A stretch of DNA of 64,000 bases from Oscillospiraceae bacterium (GTDB taxonomy: Bacteria > Bacillota > Clostridia > Oscillospirales > Oscillospiraceae): the NCBI GenBank assembly GCA_910575505.1, contig CAJTFK010000014.1:1-64000 (forward strand), read 5' to 3'. The notes below the pieces were generated by a model, which was not told the origin of the DNA, did not search any database, and saw only the letters and a list, made by a program, of their open reading frames with translations. Below are positions 26,901 through 34,207 of this stretch, one piece after another. Numbering within the stretch: the first letter of the stretch is position 1; each line of letters begins with the position of its first letter. The position numbers and the translations under genes are program-made.

Positions 26901-28238
26901 AAAACCCAGCGCATTCCCAATGTGAAGTTCGAGATTCGCAAGATGGACGGCGCTCTGGTGGAAACCGTCGTTACGGATTCCACGGGCCGGGTCCACGTGG
27001 ACCTGGACGCAGGAGACTACTATGCGGTGGAGATCGAGGCCGGTAAGGGGTTCAAGGTTGACGAAACCCCGCAGTATTTCACCATCCGGGACAATGAGAC
27101 CACTACCCTCACCGTGACCAACAAGGCTTTCAGTGGGATATTGATCCACAAAATCGACAGCGTCACCAAGAAGGGAATCTACGGGGTTTCCTTCCTGCTC
27201 TACGACAGCACGAATACCCCCGTGGGCCAGTACACCTCTGATAATCAGGGATATGTGTACATCGAGAACATCACCACGGCGGGCCGCTTCTACCTGCGGG
27301 AGCTGGAGAACGAGGGCTACATCACGGACACCCAAATGAAAACCGTCTATGTGAAGCCCGGCGAAACGACGCTCATCGAGTGGGAAAACACGCCCATCTC
27401 CGGCCAAATCCAGATCACAAAGAAATCCGCCGACTACAATTCCACCAACGGCCTCCCCGCCGGAACGCTGCTGGAGGGCGCGGTCTTTGAAATCTACGAC
27501 AAGGCCAACAACCTCGTGGACACCATCCGAAGCGATGGCCGCGGGCTGGCCGTCTCCCGTCAGGTCCCCTTGGGACGCTATACCATCCGGGAGGTCAAAG
27601 CACCGGCCAATTATGGCGTGAACGAGACGCCTCTGACGGCATACCTGGAGCACGAGGGCCAGATCGTCCGCTTCGAGGTCACCAACAAGAGCATGTCCAC
27701 CGGCGTGTCCATCACCAAGACAGGCCCCGCTGAGGTCATGGCGGGCCAACCTGTGCGCTATGTCTTTTCCAACATCGCCAACAGCTCCAACGTCCGCCTC
27801 GACAATTTCTATTGGCGAGACACTCTGCCTGCCGAGGTGAGACTGGAGAAGATCGTCACCGGCACCTACAACTTCCCCGGCGTTTACAAGATCACCTATC
27901 GGGTAAACGGCGGAGAAGCACAGACCCTGGCGGACAACCTCTCCACCCAGAAGAACTACACCCTGGCCGCCTCCGCCACGGCCCTGGGCCTCGCCAGCAA
28001 CGAGCGGGTCACGGAAATCATGTTCGTCTTTGGGCAGGTCCCCGGCGGCTTCGCCCAGGTGGAGAAGCCCATGCTCCACTGCAAGGCCGTGTCCAGCATC
28101 GCCGCCGGGTCCTTTGTGAACAAGGCGGATGTGGGCGGCACCTACCAAGGCGTATGGGTCCAGGCGGTCAGCCGCTGGGTGACCACCGTCTACGGAAAGA
28201 AGCCCTCCGTGCCCAAGCTGCCCCGCACCGGCTACTAA
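20901..28238 (+). CDS. Giant thioester-domain adhesin with about 21 CnaB/SpaA-like repeats
   Basis: A protein of about 2,445 residues. A signal peptide ends near TTAFAAGD. A thioester domain follows, with Cys75 (TGFCGTKGG) and Gln143 in the VQACIW motif, which form a host-reactive thioester in related adhesins. About 21 repeats of 90-100 residues come next. Each starts like 'LxIxKxD..T.xPLxGVxF' and has a late TExxxP..Y segment, as in CnaB domains locked by Lys-Asn isopeptide bonds. A Gly/Ser linker interrupts repeat 15. The C-terminal domain ends in LPRTGY with no membrane segment or basic tail. The start ATG at 20901 is set by the signal peptide; upstream in-frame sequence overlaps the CAP gene. 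Confidence 0.9.
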   Translation: MNEKHHSLRTRLTALLLALICVLGLFPTTAFAAGDTITLKEFGHSGVAYESAALGRCTLHEMTFKNGNQTTTGFCGTKGGDMGNSLQGQTWGNKRSISDPTVETMMAYYYAHSTGVFTDEAIALGVNDVWNAGYRWYMNAWVQACIWRYQQGSMSDPVAACAEELMAVYNSLEGTHYTSIDQKQGETSFRDRTQYILDLGSQGVWGKCAVYEYTFTGAGSSSHPAGSVQKIILGDLTVEHIEQEEYVLIVKKVDATNPSKGLPGAGFHIESTNGAFSKDIITGENGVYRIAGLSAATYAVTETAPPPGGYQIDSTAPQYVTLPSNGNNTVTVTFRDSTTITGEGSIRKVDADNPSRGLAGAVIKITGVDNSFVGTYVTGEGGYLTDVPWDTMPIGSYEAEEVTPPEGFTKSPDVNKCKQTFVWDGKSDVSLVFENDSKVKIQLIKLDDSNNPLPGAVFNIVKDGQIIGTEATKADGSITVTDVTEGMYAFVEVSAPSPYAKLTEPVIAHVDQATINGGGTVTVSAADKKLPNLTILKRDSQTGDVIPNTHFEIRGIHYGFHTDVTTGPDGKAVLTAIPSDSYEVTEKSVPDPWVVGDEPTQTIWLEAGDDKQLIFDNMKQPLLKIAKVEKGTNPAVYIPETNFLIEAIDGDYRHNVTTGQDGTVELRVAPGSYKITEQSVPEPYYISDEPAQTISLNPGDEKEVRFENQKKPLLTLKKIDADSQQPIPKTVLTVKALDGTYQDDWTTGLDGTVSLRVEPGTYEVTEKSVPAPYYLPDKDADRTQTITLSPGDEKTLVFRNRKAPELTVFKENSITGEPIEHAKFSIRYTSNGEASEAPATVDYGEVFTDARGEIRVHELGKRLYPGEFTITELEPADGFQLKEPITQTVIIHGNESKTVRFQNTPLSALVVWKYDSITGAPVEGCIFQVRYMSGTSGTGGTVIGTYKTGPGGSFTINRLKAGAYLVEELASDGDHVMDTAPQTAYISGKEQDVVQLYFGNSPKGSLLIKKIDASTHEPLSDCEFFITDSHGTMIGDANGKFVTDSAGTILISNIAPGTTLVARETRARENYILDDVPQTATIKAGQTVTLEFRNQPKGSVTLYKFSSLDRRTPLEGVGFKITFANGQVVDNIGGKLSSNGIYYTDSEGQINISGVTGTLVFTEVSSIPGYLIDENRKSQTIVVNPNDHQSVYFYNQPIGNLVIKKMSSTTKEPLSDVVIRVTRTDGTVVGESNGEFRTDEAGFIKIPVEPGSYIVQEVKSKPGFLLDDTPKTIEVKGPGTYNIELFNQPLGSLVIHKYSSLDRKTPLAGVQFKVTYAPGCVVDNENGSVSSNGIYYTGPDGTITINGIVGTVVVTEQATIPGYTIDPETRSQTVVVNPDDVQNLYFYNSPKNTLIIEKYIEEEGSEHKPLKGVTFLVTDSSGAVVGNSNGEFISGDDGRVVIPGVEPGSTISVREIKVPEGVVLDGIPKTIKISDDGANILRFYNKKVGTLVVRKLDKISKEPLSGVQFELTYAEGGYVDDANGHLSSKGLYTTNANGEIRVPVVGTVVVKEVKSLPTHIIDEATRIQTVTVNPADTQTITVYNEPLCSLTISKKDAVSGRPVPNTEFTLKDGDGNLIGRYTTGADGTVTVTGLIPNSTVVVVETKVPSNYVLDPTPRTIIVRNGSNSVSSGGTTSGGSSSGSGSGGSHLDVENIPKTTLTIEKYLETETGNVPLKGVTFLVTDSSGAVVGSSNGEYITGEDGRIVIPNLEPGITVTAKELKVPDGVVLDSTPKSIEIKGGEGGQTLRFVNQKTGYLVIKKLDKLTSEPLAGVEFKLSYASGEYVDDNFGHLSSLGLFKTDANGEIRVPVVGTVVVEETKTLPNYTIDPGTKRQVVTVNPADTQTITVYNTPGTTLTIQKLVTGTTDKPLAGVEFLITDSSGAYVGPSKGVYRTDEFGRIVLSDLKPGTVITAQETATVDGFVLDGTPKSIEIKEGEGQTLTFYNAPVGGLELIKVNEADKTQRIPNVKFEIRKMDGALVETVVTDSTGRVHVDLDAGDYYAVEIEAGKGFKVDETPQYFTIRDNETTTLTVTNKAFSGILIHKIDSVTKKGIYGVSFLLYDSTNTPVGQYTSDNQGYVYIENITTAGRFYLRELENEGYITDTQMKTVYVKPGETTLIEWENTPISGQIQITKKSADYNSTNGLPAGTLLEGAVFEIYDKANNLVDTIRSDGRGLAVSRQVPLGRYTIREVKAPANYGVNETPLTAYLEHEGQIVRFEVTNKSMSTGVSITKTGPAEVMAGQPVRYVFSNIANSSNVRLDNFYWRDTLPAEVRLEKIVTGTYNFPGVYKITYRVNGGEAQTLADNLSTQKNYTLAASATALGLASNERVTEIMFVFGQVPGGFAQVEKPMLHCKAVSSIAAGSFVNKADVGGTYQGVWVQAVSRWVTTVYGKKPSVPKLPRTGY

Positions 28239-28248
28239 TTCCTTTTCC

Positions 28249-28280
28249 CCAGGCGGTCCGCTTCCCGGCGGGCCGCCTGG
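28249..28280 (+). terminator. Hairpin after the adhesin gene
   Basis: Arms 28249-28259 and 28270-28280 (CCAGGCGG/CCGCCTGG plus extra pairs with one wobble) form a strong stem but without a T-run. It may slow polymerase or protect the 3' end rather than terminate fully. Confidence 0.45.
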
Positions 28281-28323
28281 AGTCCCTACATTTCTATCAT
28301 ATCATCAAAAAAGGAGACTGTCT

Positions 28324-28728
28324 ATGCTGAAAATTGCCGCAACCGGAAACCTGACCAACGACGTGGAACTGAGGACCCAGGAGGACGGCAGGCCCTACGC
28401 CATTCTGCGGATCGCCTCGGACCGGCGCTACCGGGCCAAGGACGGAACCCGCCTCACCGATTTTATCTCCATCAAGGTCCGCGGCCCCCTGGCGGAGCGC
28501 TGCGCCGCCTTCGCCTATAAGGGCTGCAAGCTGGCCGCCGTCGGGGACTTCGAGACCGTCACGTTTGGGGCCCCCATGGGAGCCCAGCCCGGCTTCCTCA
28601 TCAAGGCCAGCGATGTGGAAGTCCTCTCCCCCAGAAAGGCGCGAGAAGCCGCCGGGGCCATTGACGCTGCCAGAGCAAACCAGGAGGCCGCCGCCTGCGG
28701 GATGCCCGAGAGCGAAATCGTTGCCTGA
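28324..28728 (+). CDS. ssb: Single-stranded DNA-binding protein (OB fold)
   Basis: A 134-residue protein starting LKIAATGNLTNDVELRTQED with the OB-fold core ILRIASDRRYRAKDGTRLTD and FISIKVRGPLAERCA. The short tail lacks the acidic DDDIPF-type tip of housekeeping Ssb. Conjugative elements carry such proteins to coat the transferred strand. The ATG follows AAGGAG. The stop overlaps the next start by one base. Confidence 0.85.
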   Translation: MLKIAATGNLTNDVELRTQEDGRPYAILRIASDRRYRAKDGTRLTDFISIKVRGPLAERCAAFAYKGCKLAAVGDFETVTFGAPMGAQPGFLIKASDVEVLSPRKAREAAGAIDAARANQEAAACGMPESEIVA

Positions 28729-29648
28729 TGCGGAACACCGGAACCGAGTACGGCAGCGCGGACCGGACTCCGGTTGTGCTGCCGGAACTGGCGGAACTGC
28801 TCCCCCCTCTCACGGGGGAGCAACTGGCCGCCCTGGAGGCAGACCTGCTGAAAAACGGCTGTTATTCGCCTGTCATTGTCAACGAGGATATGGTCATCAT
28901 CGACGGACATAACCGCCAGCGGCTGTGCGAGGAGCACGGGATTCCGTATAAAATGGCGGTGTTCTCGTTTGAGGACCTGCTGGAGGCGAAACGCTGGGCC
29001 ATTGAGAACCAGCGGGGCCGCCGCAATCTGGAGAAGTGGGAGCTTGGTAAGATCGCTCTGAAGCTGAGGCCGGATATTGAGGCGAAGGCCAGGGCCAATC
29101 AGGCTGCGGCCGGAGGAGACAAATCTGGAGAGGGAGCGCTTTTGACAACATTGTCAGAAGCGCTCCCTCCTGTCAGCACGAGGAAAGAGCTGGCTGAGTC
29201 GGTTGGCATTGGCGAGGTCACCATGGGCAAGGTCATGCAGATCGACGAACACGCCCCCTCCGCCGTGAAGGAGGCCCTGGACAGCGGAGACCTGTCTGTA
29301 AACCAGGGCTACAACATCACACGGCAGGTCCAGGAACTGCCGGAGGAGGAACGGGAGGAGGCCGCCGCCCAGGCGGTGGAGCTTCTGAAGGCCAAAAAAG
29401 AGGTCCAGGCCATCGACGCCGAGGCGGACCGCCGGGGCAAGATCGCTTCTCTCTTCTGTAAAGCCTTTGAGCGGGCTGTGCTGCTGACCCCCACGGAGGA
29501 AAACGTCCGTATCTGGGTGGAGAATACCCGTATGCGGCCCGACGAAATTGAGGATTCTGTCAAAGAGGCCCGCGAGCTGGCGGAGGTGTTCACCGCCGTC
29601 GCCGACATCCTGGAAACGATGCTGCCGGGAGGGCCGAAGGATGAATGA
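28728..29648 (+). CDS. ParB/Srx-like nuclease-fold protein
   Basis: A 306-residue protein. The N-terminal ParB-like domain contains LEADLLKNGCYSPVIVNEDM and the IIDGHNRQRLCEEHG signature. A helix-turn-helix region (STRKELAESVGIGEVTMGKV) lies near residues 150-175, followed by a charged helical tail. It may act in element maintenance or as a regulator. There is no ParA neighbour; the element also carries a ParM/ParR pair 8 kb downstream. Confidence 0.85.
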   Translation: MRNTGTEYGSADRTPVVLPELAELLPPLTGEQLAALEADLLKNGCYSPVIVNEDMVIIDGHNRQRLCEEHGIPYKMAVFSFEDLLEAKRWAIENQRGRRNLEKWELGKIALKLRPDIEAKARANQAAAGGDKSGEGALLTTLSEALPPVSTRKELAESVGIGEVTMGKVMQIDEHAPSAVKEALDSGDLSVNQGYNITRQVQELPEEEREEAAAQAVELLKAKKEVQAIDAEADRRGKIASLFCKAFERAVLLTPTEENVRIWVENTRMRPDEIEDSVKEARELAEVFTAVADILETMLPGGPKDE

Positions 29649-30381
29649 GCATCGTTCTGTCCGCCAGTGGCAGGAATTGTATAGGGCGGGCGGCCTCGAC
29701 TACTCCGATTATTCCACACGGGAAAGGCTTGGCTGGCGCTCTTGGGAGTACCCGGCCAAAACTCTGGCTGACCGCACAAAACAGCTGTCACAAGTGGTCA
29801 TGGGCATTACAAGCCCTTACATCCTGGATAATTTCTGCGTTTCATTCCGGAGGCTGCCCACACGGTTCAGGAAGCTATACGATGAAGTGGGCTTTTGCGC
29901 TCTGCGGGAGGAGGATGATGATAAAACATTCCTGGTCACATTGAACAACCCCCATCACCGTAGAAAATGGTCGCTTTTTACGGGGCGGTATGGTGAGGAT
30001 GCGCCGGAGTTTGACTGCTGGGATGTTCGGGAACTTCTGGAATACATCGTCCAAATAAGTCCTGAACTGGAGCGGAATATAAAATCTCCCATCGTTGCGG
30101 AGAAGCGGGCCGCCTCAGCATACGCGCGTATATTTCATGGTGAATCCGGAGAATTCGCTATCTACCGGGACGGAGATCGCCGTTACAGCTTCAGGGCCAG
30201 GCGAGACGGACGGGAGCACATCATGATGGTGGCCTCTGACCTGAAGGATGCGCCTCCCGGTTTTTTGCCGGAGCAGGCAGTTTTTATCAGAGGGCAGTAT
30301 GTATACAGCCCAGATCCGCGCTTCCCAATCCCTCAAAAAACGGAAAACAAATCTTTCAAAAGAAAGGAGATAGAGCGATGA
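29641..30381 (+). CDS. Unknown-family paralogue 1 of 4 (SVRQWQ proteins)
   Basis: A 246-residue protein starting MNEHRSVRQWQELYRAGGLD. It shares with the next three genes an N-terminal SVRQWQ block, a VVMGIT.P.ILDxF block near residue 55, a KWxLFTxRYG block near residue 110, and a C-terminal PPGFxxxQAVxIxGxYV block. It is the most divergent of the four. No signal peptide or catalytic motif is visible. The stop overlaps the next ATG by 4 bases. The start is the ATG at 29641, just inside the ParB-like gene. Confidence 0.75.
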   Translation: MNEHRSVRQWQELYRAGGLDYSDYSTRERLGWRSWEYPAKTLADRTKQLSQVVMGITSPYILDNFCVSFRRLPTRFRKLYDEVGFCALREEDDDKTFLVTLNNPHHRRKWSLFTGRYGEDAPEFDCWDVRELLEYIVQISPELERNIKSPIVAEKRAASAYARIFHGESGEFAIYRDGDRRYSFRARRDGREHIMMVASDLKDAPPGFLPEQAVFIRGQYVYSPDPRFPIPQKTENKSFKRKEIER

Positions 30382-31133
30382 GCCGGGAGGAAATCTCTGT
30401 CCGCCAGTGGCAGGAGCAGTTCAAGGCCGGGACCTTTGACAGCCCGGACATTCATACCCAATGCGGAGCGGGCTGGTACGACTGGTTCTGCCAGGATAAA
30501 GCCCTGGCAGGACGGCTGAAGAAGATCGCCAAAGTGGTCATGGGCATCACCAATCCTTTTATTTTGGACCATTATTACATCTGGTTCAAGAACAACGCCC
30601 TGGTTTCCGGGCCTCTGTACGACGACGTCCGCTTCGAGCCGCTGTCCGGGAAACGGGACGGCAAATATTTTCTGGTCGCCTTGGACTATCCTCCTGTGAA
30701 GGAAAAATGGACGCTGTTCACAGAGCGGTACGGATTTGAAGCGCCGGAATTTGTGTGCGGCAGCGTGCGGAACATGATTCCATATGTGAATCAGCTGGGC
30801 GCGGAGCTGGAAAGCGGCGCTCCCAGCCCGCTGACCGCGGAGGAGAAGGCCGTCTCCGCCTACATCGCCAGCCAGCCGGACCTGCGGGGCTTCACGGACC
30901 TTCATCGGGTCGGCGGCCACACCTACAGCGTGTTTATTCCGTCGGAGAACCGCAAGGAGCTGATCCACGCGGCCCTGAATCCTGCCCGTGCCCCGGTTGG
31001 ATTTCAGGAGGAACAGGCGGTGCAGATTGACGGAATCTACGTCAGCCGCCATGACCATGAAGTAAAGGCCGACCCGGACCTTGGGCGCTCCGGGCGAAAG
31101 AATGCTCCTAAAAGAGGAGGCCCCCAACGATGA
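30378..31133 (+). CDS. Unknown-family paralogue 2 of 4
   Basis: A 251-residue protein with SVRQWQEQFKAGTFDSPDIH followed by CGAGWYDWFCQDKALAGRLK. The first 170 bases after the start are nearly identical at DNA level to those of paralogue 3. Divergence increases towards the C-terminus, which is lysine-rich. Cytosolic by appearance. The four-gene row with 4-base overlaps points to coordinated expression, perhaps as a multi-subunit or antigenically varied set. Function unknown. Confidence 0.75.
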   Translation: MSREEISVRQWQEQFKAGTFDSPDIHTQCGAGWYDWFCQDKALAGRLKKIAKVVMGITNPFILDHYYIWFKNNALVSGPLYDDVRFEPLSGKRDGKYFLVALDYPPVKEKWTLFTERYGFEAPEFVCGSVRNMIPYVNQLGAELESGAPSPLTAEEKAVSAYIASQPDLRGFTDLHRVGGHTYSVFIPSENRKELIHAALNPARAPVGFQEEQAVQIDGIYVSRHDHEVKADPDLGRSGRKNAPKRGGPQR

Positions 31134-31897
31134 CGCCGGAAACACACACGGTCCGCCAGTGGCAGGAGCGCTTCAAGGCGGGTGCTTTTGACAGCCCGGA
31201 CATTCATACCCAATGCGGAGCGGGTTGGTACGACTGGCTCTGCCAGGATAAAGCCCTGGCAGGACGGCTGAAGAAGATCGCCAAAGTGGTCATGGGCGTC
31301 ACCAACCCTTTTATTTTGGACAACTTTTATATCTGGTTCAAAAATAACGCCCAAGTCGCCGGTCCCCTGTATGACGACGTCCGTTTCGAGCCAATCTCCG
31401 GGGAGAGGGACGGGAAATATTTTTTAGTCACTTTGGACTACACGGCGGTAAGAGCGAAATGGGCGCTGTTCTCGGAACGTTATGGCATTGGAGATCTGGA
31501 GACTTTGCCGGAGTTCGTATGCGCCAACGTGCGGGATATGATCCGGTATGTCAACAAACTGGGGGCGGAACTGGAGCAGGGCGCCCCCGGCCCGCTGGTT
31601 ACGGAGAAAAAAGCCGTCGCAGATTACATCGCCAGCCAACCGGACCTGAAGGGTTTCACAGACCTGCACCGGATCGACGCCCACACCTACAGCGTTTTTC
31701 TGGCCAGGGAGAACCGCAAGGAGTTTATCCACGCAACCCCGATCCCGGCCTACGCCCCTCCCGGATTCCAGGCAGGTCAGGCTGTACAGATCAACGGCTT
31801 CTACGTCAGCCGCCATGACCACAGGATGCTGGTTCCCCAGGACTATGAGCCTGACGGAAGAAAGCCGGACAAAAAACGGGGAGGATCGGAACGATGA
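31130..31897 (+). CDS. Unknown-family paralogue 3 of 4
   Basis: A 255-residue protein, closest to paralogue 2 (HTQCGAGWYDWLCQDKALAG, then RLKKIAKVVMG). The near-identical 5' DNA of the two genes shows recent duplication or gene conversion. It has a four-residue insertion before EFVCANVRDMIRYVNKLG. The ATGA overlaps at both ends keep the reading chain unbroken. Function unknown. Confidence 0.75.
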   Translation: MTPETHTVRQWQERFKAGAFDSPDIHTQCGAGWYDWLCQDKALAGRLKKIAKVVMGVTNPFILDNFYIWFKNNAQVAGPLYDDVRFEPISGERDGKYFLVTLDYTAVRAKWALFSERYGIGDLETLPEFVCANVRDMIRYVNKLGAELEQGAPGPLVTEKKAVADYIASQPDLKGFTDLHRIDAHTYSVFLARENRKEFIHATPIPAYAPPGFQAGQAVQINGFYVSRHDHRMLVPQDYEPDGRKPDKKRGGSER

Positions 31898-32652
31898 CGC
31901 AAGAGAGCCGCTCTGTCCGCCAGTGGCAGAGTCAGTACCGGGCCGCCGCTTTTGAAAGCAAAGACCTGCAAACACAGTTGGGAGCGGGATGGCGTGGGTT
32001 TTCCTGCCGCTCCGACGCCCTGCCGGGGCGGCTGCGGCAGATGGCCCCGGCGGTCACCCGCATCCAGGCGTCTTTCATTCTGGACCATTATACCCTTTGG
32101 TTTGAAAACATCAAGTGCCTGAACAGAAAAGCCGTGTACGACTGCGTTCGGTTCCAGCCCCTGGACACCGGGCGGGAGGGCCTTTCGTTTCGTCTTGATT
32201 TCAAAAATCCCGACGAGCCGAAAAAGTGGGCCTTATATACAGACCGCTATGGCCCCGCGGCCCCGGAGTACGGCTGTGCCGGCGCTTTCGAGATGTCCCG
32301 GTACATCAACACCATGGCACATGAACTGGAGCTGGGCGTCCAGCCGGACTTCCTCTTGGAAAAAAAGGCCGTGGCCGTGTTTCTCCAGGAGCGTACCGGA
32401 AGGGCTTACGCTGCGGTCTACAGGGAGGGGGACCATCTCTACAGCTGCTACCTGGACACGCCCCGCAACCCCATGTCCAAACGGTTCCTGGCGGCTTACA
32501 CGCCGGAAACCCTGCCGCCCGACATTCAGGGCAAGGGGATGGAGCAAATCGGGAATGTTTTCGTTTTCTACAGTGGCGCCGTCGATCCTGTTTTGTCCCA
32601 GAGAACCGCACAAACAAAGCGCCGCTATAAGAGAAAGGAGGTTGAACGATGA
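31894..32652 (+). CDS. Unknown-family paralogue 4 of 4
   Basis: A 252-residue protein starting MTQESRSVRQWQSQYRAAAF. It keeps the block pattern but with clear substitutions (FILDHYTLWFENIKCLNRKA, KKWALYTDRYGPAAPEYGC). The C-terminal PPDIQGKGMEQIGNVFVFYS matches the shared 'Q..xIxGxYV' ending. It is an older duplicate than paralogues 2 and 3. Function unknown. Confidence 0.75.
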   Translation: MTQESRSVRQWQSQYRAAAFESKDLQTQLGAGWRGFSCRSDALPGRLRQMAPAVTRIQASFILDHYTLWFENIKCLNRKAVYDCVRFQPLDTGREGLSFRLDFKNPDEPKKWALYTDRYGPAAPEYGCAGAFEMSRYINTMAHELELGVQPDFLLEKKAVAVFLQERTGRAYAAVYREGDHLYSCYLDTPRNPMSKRFLAAYTPETLPPDIQGKGMEQIGNVFVFYSGAVDPVLSQRTAQTKRRYKRKEVER

Positions 32653-33053
32653 CACAAAAAAGTCCTCCCGGCAGGCCCCTCCTGCCTCCGGAGGCGGAGG
32701 AGGAAATCCTGACGGCGCTGTTCACCAATATGAAAATCAGCTCCGGCGAAATTGCCGCCATCCTCAAGAAGCACCATGTTTCCGGCGATACGGAGCTCCT
32801 TCAGGACCGTTACCGCAAGCGCATGGGCCAGCGGCTCATGGCCAGCATCCGGGACGAGCATGGACACCGGGAGGTTCTGGCCCGCGGCAGCGAATACATC
32901 GTGCTGGAATGCTGCAACGACCGGCAGGCCCTCCAGGCCATTCGCCGCCGTATCCAAAGCCAGATGAACGGCCTGGAGGTGTCCTCCATGAAGGTGGGCG
33001 GACGCATTCGTGTGCTGGACCGATTCCTCGCACGGTTCCGAAAGGCGGGCTGA
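32649..33053 (+). CDS. Hypothetical protein of the conjugative backbone
   Basis: A 134-residue protein. The N-terminal part (PEAEEEILTALFTNMKISSG) is helical and could hold a helix-turn-helix. The C-terminal half is basic (AIRRRIQSQMNGLEVSSMKV, ending RFRKAG). The start overlaps the preceding gene by 4 bases. I do not recognise the family. Confidence 0.65.
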   Translation: MTQKSPPGRPLLPPEAEEEILTALFTNMKISSGEIAAILKKHHVSGDTELLQDRYRKRMGQRLMASIRDEHGHREVLARGSEYIVLECCNDRQALQAIRRRIQSQMNGLEVSSMKVGGRIRVLDRFLARFRKAG

Positions 33054-33055
33054 CC

Positions 33056-34207
33056 ATGGGTCCGAGAGATATGCTTCAGGCGATCCGGGAGTATCCCGCT
33101 GCCTGTGCCCGCCTGGAAACCACACAGAGGGAGCTGGATCAAGCGCAAAAGGCTCTGGAAAAGAGCGAACTGGAGTGCCATCGCCTCGGCGGCGATTGCA
33201 GCGAGGTCCGGAGTCGGCTCCGGTTTTCTGAGAAAAAGGCGGAAGCTCTGCAAGCCGCTTTGGACGCCTACTGCCCAAAGCTGTCTTCCCTGGCGGAGAT
33301 GATCCGGTTTTATGAGACGGTCTCCCCCAGCCTGGACCCCCAGGGCTTCACGCTGTTCCGCGCGGCGAAAAAGATGACGGGCATCGACCTGTACAGCTAT
33401 TTCGCCTACGAGGACAGCTGTGGTATGTTCGAGCAGATGGATGGCTGCCAGCTTCTGCGCTGGCTGACCGCCGCCCGGTTCGGTGCGGTGGATTGGGAGA
33501 TCGTGACCGGGACCTGCTATGAGGAGGCCATCCTGCGGGAGGTTGATACCTCCGCGCCGGAGTATCTGGCATTTGAGGAGAAGCTGTACCGGAAGGTGCT
33601 GGAGCGCATGGGCTTCGGAACCCTGCTGGCCCCAGAGGAACCCGTAAAATCACGTGAAATCGAGGTGATTCCTGTAGAAGAAAAAATAACGGAATTAAAA
33701 CTTTATAGCCCTCTCAGCGCGGTACTGTATGAGGAAGACCCCGAGGAAGAAACAGAAACCGGCTTTGAGCCGCTGATTTTGTCGGGCTATGAGCTGACCG
33801 GCTATCAGGATGCCATCCGCCAGGGCATTGAGGATGAGCGCCTGCCGGATGAGGAGGAGCGGGGCCTCATGACTTACTTTGACGGCGATAAGTCTGTGGA
33901 TGAAAAGGTTATTTCCGTTCAAATGGATGTGGAGGAGGTCCTCGGCAGCTTATACGCCGTGGCTGTCTGCCAAATAAGAGACGGCCTCAGCTCCGGCGAA
34001 TTGGAGGAATTAAAAGAATACTGTGTTTCGCAGTATGCGGACGGTTGGGGCGAGAGCTATGAACAGCGATCCCGCAAAACGGAGGACGGCGAATTGTACG
34101 TCAGCTTCTGGAAGCCCGACGGCTTCTACATCTGCACCAAAGAGGAACTGGAGACTGCAAAGGCCCACGTCCGTCCCCGGCCCCAGAGAGGAGGTCACGT
34201 CCGATGA
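33056..34207 (+). CDS. Coiled-coil protein with C-terminal 'A' domain
   Basis: A 383-residue protein. An N-terminal coiled coil (residues about 15-70, ARLETTQRELDQAQKALEKS) is followed by a middle domain (FRAAKKMTGIDLYSYFAYED). The C-terminal domain starts ELKLYSPLSAVLYEED and contains VEEVLGSLYAVAVCQIRDGL and YADGWGESYEQRSRKTEDGE. This last 'A' domain recurs at the N-terminus of the next gene and in the gene at 36056. No function can be assigned. Confidence 0.65.
   Translation: MGPRDMLQAIREYPAACARLETTQRELDQAQKALEKSELECHRLGGDCSEVRSRLRFSEKKAEALQAALDAYCPKLSSLAEMIRFYETVSPSLDPQGFTLFRAAKKMTGIDLYSYFAYEDSCGMFEQMDGCQLLRWLTAARFGAVDWEIVTGTCYEEAILREVDTSAPEYLAFEEKLYRKVLERMGFGTLLAPEEPVKSREIEVIPVEEKITELKLYSPLSAVLYEEDPEEETETGFEPLILSGYELTGYQDAIRQGIEDERLPDEEERGLMTYFDGDKSVDEKVISVQMDVEEVLGSLYAVAVCQIRDGLSSGELEELKEYCVSQYADGWGESYEQRSRKTEDGELYVSFWKPDGFYICTKEELETAKAHVRPRPQRGGHVR

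Noticed and set aside
25812..28148. Long open frame (778 codons) on the minus strand
   Set aside because: Same reason: a shadow of the adhesin repeat codons, with repetitive low-complexity product.
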